NCBI RefSeq assembly: GCF_021768455.1
Contig: NZ_JAIZVX010000024.1
Location: forward strand, 1-35,168
DNA: 35,168 nucleotides
Direction: 5' to 3'
DNA from: Aquabacterium sp.
GTDB taxonomy: Bacteria > Pseudomonadota > Gammaproteobacteria > Burkholderiales > Burkholderiaceae_C
The position numbers and the translations under genes are program-made. Shown here piece after piece: positions 32,755-35,168 of this stretch. Numbering within the stretch: position 1 is the stretch's first letter; each line of letters starts with the position of its first letter. The notes beneath the pieces were generated by a model. That model ran no database searches, was not told the DNA's origin, and saw only the letters and a list, made by a program, of their open reading frames with translations.

Positions 32755-33683
32755 GGTTCTCCGTCTACCAGATCAGCCGCAAGGGCGGCCGCGAAAAGAA
32801 CGAAGACCGCATGGGCTATTGCTACACGCGGGACTCCGGCCTGTTCGCGCTGGCCGATGGCATGGGCGGCCACCCCGAAGGCGAGATGGCGTCGCAATTG
32901 GCCTTGCAGACCATGGCCGCGCTCTACCAGCGCGACGCCCGCCCGACCCTGGCCGACCCCATCCGCTTCCTGCAGGACGCGATCATGGCCGGCCACCACC
33001 AGCTGCTGCGCTACGCCAGCGAAAAGGGCCTGATCGACACGCCTCGCACCACCATCGTCGCCTGCATCCTGCAAGGCAATGCAGCGTACTGGGCGCATTG
33101 TGGCGATTCGCGCCTGTACTTCGTGCGCGGCGACAAGCTCATCGCCCGCACCCGCGACCACTCCTACTCCGAGCTGCAGAACACGCTTTCCAGCGTCGTG
33201 CCGCTCAACGAGCGCTACAACCGCAACGTGCTCTTCACCTGCCTGGGCAGCCCCGGCAAGCCCGTGGTCGACACCGCAGGCCCCCTGCTCCTTCAGGAAG
33301 GCGACCGCGTGCTGCTGTGCTCCGACGGCCTGTGGGGCACGGTCGACGACGACATCATCACCCGCCACCTGGCGACCCGCACCATCTCCGATGCCGTGCC
33401 AGAACTGGTGGAAGATGCCCTGCGCAAGGGCGGCCCCAAGTGCGACAACGTCACCGTGATCGCGATGGAGTGGGAATCGGCGTCCAACGAGGACAGCAAC
33501 GTCTCGACCGAAGCACTGGGCGACGAGGTCTTCGCCTCCACCATCCAGGCCAGCGTGGGCAACAGCAACAGCCCGGGCGACAATGTCGAGATCGACGACC
33601 TGGACGAAGCCGAGATCGAGCGCTCCATCCGCGAGATCAACGAGGCCATTCGCCGCTCGGCCAGCGCCGCCAAAAAGAGCTGA
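32751..33683 (+). CDS. PP2C-family serine/threonine phosphatase
   Basis: This 310-aa metal-dependent phosphatase has KNEDRMGYC (Asp19), LADGMGGH (36-41), AHCGDSRLYFVRGDKL, CSDGLWGTVDDD and CDNVTVIAMEW, which supply the metal-binding aspartates. The catalytic domain ends near residue 245; the remaining 65 residues are acidic and probably disordered (NVEIDDLDEAEIERSIREIN). It overlaps the kinase by 4 bases (ATGA), so it most likely reverses the phosphorylations made by that kinase. No FHA or secretion genes are beside it, so a type VI secretion link is not supported here. Confidence 0.94.
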   Translation: MRFSVYQISRKGGREKNEDRMGYCYTRDSGLFALADGMGGHPEGEMASQLALQTMAALYQRDARPTLADPIRFLQDAIMAGHHQLLRYASEKGLIDTPRTTIVACILQGNAAYWAHCGDSRLYFVRGDKLIARTRDHSYSELQNTLSSVVPLNERYNRNVLFTCLGSPGKPVVDTAGPLLLQEGDRVLLCSDGLWGTVDDDIITRHLATRTISDAVPELVEDALRKGGPKCDNVTVIAMEWESASNEDSNVSTEALGDEVFASTIQASVGNSNSPGDNVEIDDLDEAEIERSIREINEAIRRSASAAKKS

Positions 33684-33724
33684 CCCACGCGTCCTAGCGG
33701 CCTGCGCCGGCCCTTCTTTACCCC

Positions 33725-33756
33725 ACGGGCACAGCCACCCTCCGGCGCGTGCCCGT
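33725..33756 (+). terminator. Possible terminator after kinase-phosphatase pair
   Basis: ACGGGCAC (33725-33732) and GTGCCCGT (33749-33756) form a perfect 8-bp stem with a 16-nt loop, followed by ttcgctttcc. The T stretch is poor, so efficiency is doubtful. Confidence 0.4.
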
Positions 33757-33798
33757 TTCGCTTTCCAGCCGCCCTTGTTCTTCTGAAAGACCTCCGCC

Positions 33799-34539
<741 letters not shown>

Positions 34540-34547
34540 GGCCCGCC

Positions 34548-35168
34548 ATGAGTCCGCAACGCACCCTCATCCTCGCCTCCAACAACGCCAAGAAGCTCAA
34601 GGAGTTGCAGGCCCTGATCTCGCCCCTGGGCGTCGCCCTGGTGAACCAGGGGGCACTCGGCATCCCCGAGGCCGAAGAGCCGCACGTCACCTTTGTGGAA
34701 AACGCCCTGGCCAAGGCCCGTCACGCGGCACGCGAAGGCCAGGGGCCGGCCCTGGCTGACGACTCCGGCCTCTGCGTCGACGCCTTGGGCGGCGCACCGG
34801 GTGTACGTTCGGCCCGCTATGCGGTCGACGCCGGCCGCGTTCCCGAAGGCGCAGGCCGCGAGGTGATCGACCCGGCCAACAACGCCTGGCTGTTGCAGCA
34901 GATGGCGGCCCACGCCGACGCCAACCAGCGCCGCGCCCACTTCACCTGCCTGCTCGTGGCCGTGCGCCATGCCGACGACCCGGAGCCCCTCATCGCCGAA
35001 GGCCACTGGCAGGGCACCCTGCTGCACGCCGAGCAGGGTGAACACGGCTTTGGCTACGACCCGCTGCTCTGGATCCCCTCCCATGGCCTGAGCGCCGCCC
35101 AACTGCCCCCCGAGGTGAAGAACGGCCTGAGCCACCGCGCCCTGGCCTGCGCCCAGTTGCTGGCCATG
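34548..35168 (+). CDS. rdgB: XTP/dITP diphosphatase (HAM1 family), 3' end missing
   Basis: The frame from the ATG at 34548 stays open to the last base of the window (207 codons), so the gene runs off the end. The product hydrolyses dITP, XTP and similar faulty purine nucleotides to monophosphates. Signatures are LILASNNAKKLKEL at the N-terminus, FVENALAKARHAA, ALADDSGLCVDALGGAPGV with the catalytic acidic residues, GHWQGTL and HGFGYDPLLWIP, and the end KNGLSHRALAC. Little can be missing, since the family is about 200 residues. Confidence 0.95.
   Translation, partial: MSPQRTLILASNNAKKLKELQALISPLGVALVNQGALGIPEAEEPHVTFVENALAKARHAAREGQGPALADDSGLCVDALGGAPGVRSARYAVDAGRVPEGAGREVIDPANNAWLLQQMAAHADANQRRAHFTCLLVAVRHADDPEPLIAEGHWQGTLLHAEQGEHGFGYDPLLWIPSHGLSAAQLPPEVKNGLSHRALACAQLLAM

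Overview
The window looks like chromosomal DNA of a flagellated, high-GC betaproteobacterium of the order Burkholderiales (Comamonadaceae or Sphaerotilus/Leptothrix-like). This rests on recognised protein families and on gene order typical of that group: aroB-dgt, hemC-hemD-hemX-hemY, yicC-gmk-rpoZ-spoT next to greB, and kinase-phosphatase-rph-rdgB. No database search was possible, so the taxonomic call is inference.

Layout. 1-3636: the end of an AIR-synthase-like gene, the SRP (4.5S) RNA, aroB and dgt. 3633-10387: a cell-surface glycan region. On the plus strand are a family 2 glycosyltransferase and a CDP-glycerol/ribitol-type polyol-phosphate transferase. Converging on them, on the minus strand, are a TPR/SPINDLY-type O-GlcNAc transferase, an unrecognised 183-aa protein, and a cytidylyltransferase-SDR fusion of the kind that makes CDP-ribitol. 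10388-16111: a flagellar filament block with two closely related flagellins, fliD, fliS, a fliT-like gene and a YcgR-type PilZ brake; FliA (sigma-28)-like promoters can be read before the first flagellin, fliD and fliS. 16157-20454: the hemC-hemD-hemX-hemY heme cluster. 20485-20771: two identical tRNA-Arg(ACG) genes with promoter and terminator. 20798-21565: a TVP38/DedA-like membrane protein. 21639-26683: a four-gene minus-strand sensory operon (HTH plus degenerate receiver, PAS plus degenerate kinase, stand-alone receiver, and a transmembrane multi-PAS histidine kinase with a LOV-like domain). 26898-31756: greB, then spoT, rpoZ, gmk and yicC on the minus strand. 31786-35168: Ser/Thr kinase, PP2C phosphatase, rph, and rdgB running off the window end.

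Two parts deserve most attention. First, the region beside the flagellins has the parts expected for a teichoic-acid-like polyol-phosphate modification (activated polyol synthesis plus polyol-phosphate transfer) next to an O-GlcNAc-transferase-like enzyme whose gene is divergent from flagellin. This suggests flagellin or surface-glycan decoration unusual for a Gram-negative. Second, the sensory operon combines a likely blue-light LOV kinase with two proteins whose phosphorylation residues appear lost, possibly under a FliA-like promoter that would tie it to motility.

A recurrent small-scale feature is a -10-like hexamer placed exactly 6 nt before the start codons of hemC, hemX, greB and spoT, suggesting leaderless mRNAs.
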